64,000 nt of DNA from Cladorhizidae sp. MBARI D1340-BT2 (taxonomy: Eukaryota; Porifera; Demospongiae; Poecilosclerida; Cladorhizidae): positions 22,163,841 through 22,227,840 of the forward strand of contig JAQNBH010000011.1 in NCBI GenBank assembly GCA_028752905.1. The letters run 5' to 3'. Below the pieces are notes generated by a model that saw nothing but the letters and a program-made list of their open reading frames with translations, had not been told where the DNA came from and searched no databases. Shown in pieces: positions 63,761 to 64,000 of this stretch. The translations under genes and the position numbers were made by a program. Position 1 is the first letter of the stretch. The number at the start of each line of letters is the position of its first letter.

Positions 63761-64000
63761 AGTACCACGGTGAAGACGCGCCCCAGTAGGTGGATGGCGA
63801 AGTGTCGACAACCTTTACCACTGCAGACACTCCAACTCTGAGATGGTGTAATTTTTCTCTGCCGCTGATAATCTTTTTGAAAAATAGGCCACTGGTCGTT
63901 TGATGTCCTCCCGCACGGCTGATAGGACAGCTCCGATGCCCATCATTGAAGCGTCTGTATGAAGTACCAGCTGGTCGTCCTTTCTGGGGAGTATGAGCGT
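63761..64000 (-). pseudogene. Ty3/gypsy RNase H fragment, frameshifted, cut by window edge
   Basis: The minus strand from 64,000 has an open frame of 61 codons ending in TAA at 63,815-63,817. It contains LVLHTDASMMGIGAVLS, RPVAYFSKRLSAAEKNY and SELECL. These are the hallmarks of Ty3/gypsy reverse transcriptase-linked RNase H, with the catalytic Asp of TDAS and the Glu region of SELE. The family motif normally continues (V.HF.IHLLGR). Its later half, HFAIHLLGRVFTVV, is present but in another frame, after at least two shifts. Similarity stops near 63,761. The orientation is opposite to the gypsy relic at 62.6-63.0 kb, so this is a second element. The rest of the element lies to the right, outside the window. 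Confidence 0.8.

Overview
The window is eukaryotic, most likely a metazoan and possibly a marine invertebrate; the sequence alone does not fix the species. Positions 1 to about 56,953 form one uninterrupted satellite array of a 24-bp unit. The array runs off the left edge. Only the last 7 kb is non-satellite DNA. The eukaryotic call rests on the satellite, on spliceosomal-type exon borders, on Ty3/gypsy-type retrotransposon remnants, and on terminal-inverted-repeat (TIR) elements of MITE type.

The satellite unit begins CATGAACTCTGG and ends GCATCAAGC, and roughly 2,300 copies fit in the window. Because 24 is a multiple of 3, four of six frames stay open through typical units. They read as the 8-residue repeats MNSGVHQA and ELWCASSH on + and MHTRVHGL and LDAHQSSW on -. 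The other two frames hit TGA once per unit. These apparent repeat proteins (up to about 250 residues) are by-products of the period and I do not annotate them as genes. Above the unit there is a rich multi-kilobase higher-order structure, with copy offsets of 3358, 2888, 4513, 4394, 3117, 2721, 761, 5064, 2186 and 3076 bp. It is punctuated by recurring variant blocks. Several neighbouring copies are nearly identical, which points to recent amplification or to assembly duplication.

The right flank starts abruptly at 56,954. It holds a (TA)n(CA)n microsatellite next to a short acidic exon-like segment (57,665-57,732, +), a decayed tRNA-like sequence, and a weak terminal-exon candidate (58,087-58,208, -). 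Then comes a roughly 1.8-kb segment (59,383-61,170) bounded by inverted repeats. Inside it is the best gene candidate of the window: a three-exon gene on the minus strand (60,139-60,964). Its splice phases agree, its splice sites are reasonable, and an AATAAA lies downstream. I recognise no product family.

The last 2 kb is transposon debris: a near-perfect 139-bp inverted-repeat MITE, a 53-bp tandem duplication, the frameshifted 3' end of a Ty3/gypsy element with a polypurine tract and probable LTR start (+), and a frameshifted Ty3/gypsy RNase H fragment on the opposite strand at the window edge. No rRNA gene, intact tRNA, CRISPR array or intact transposon gene was found.
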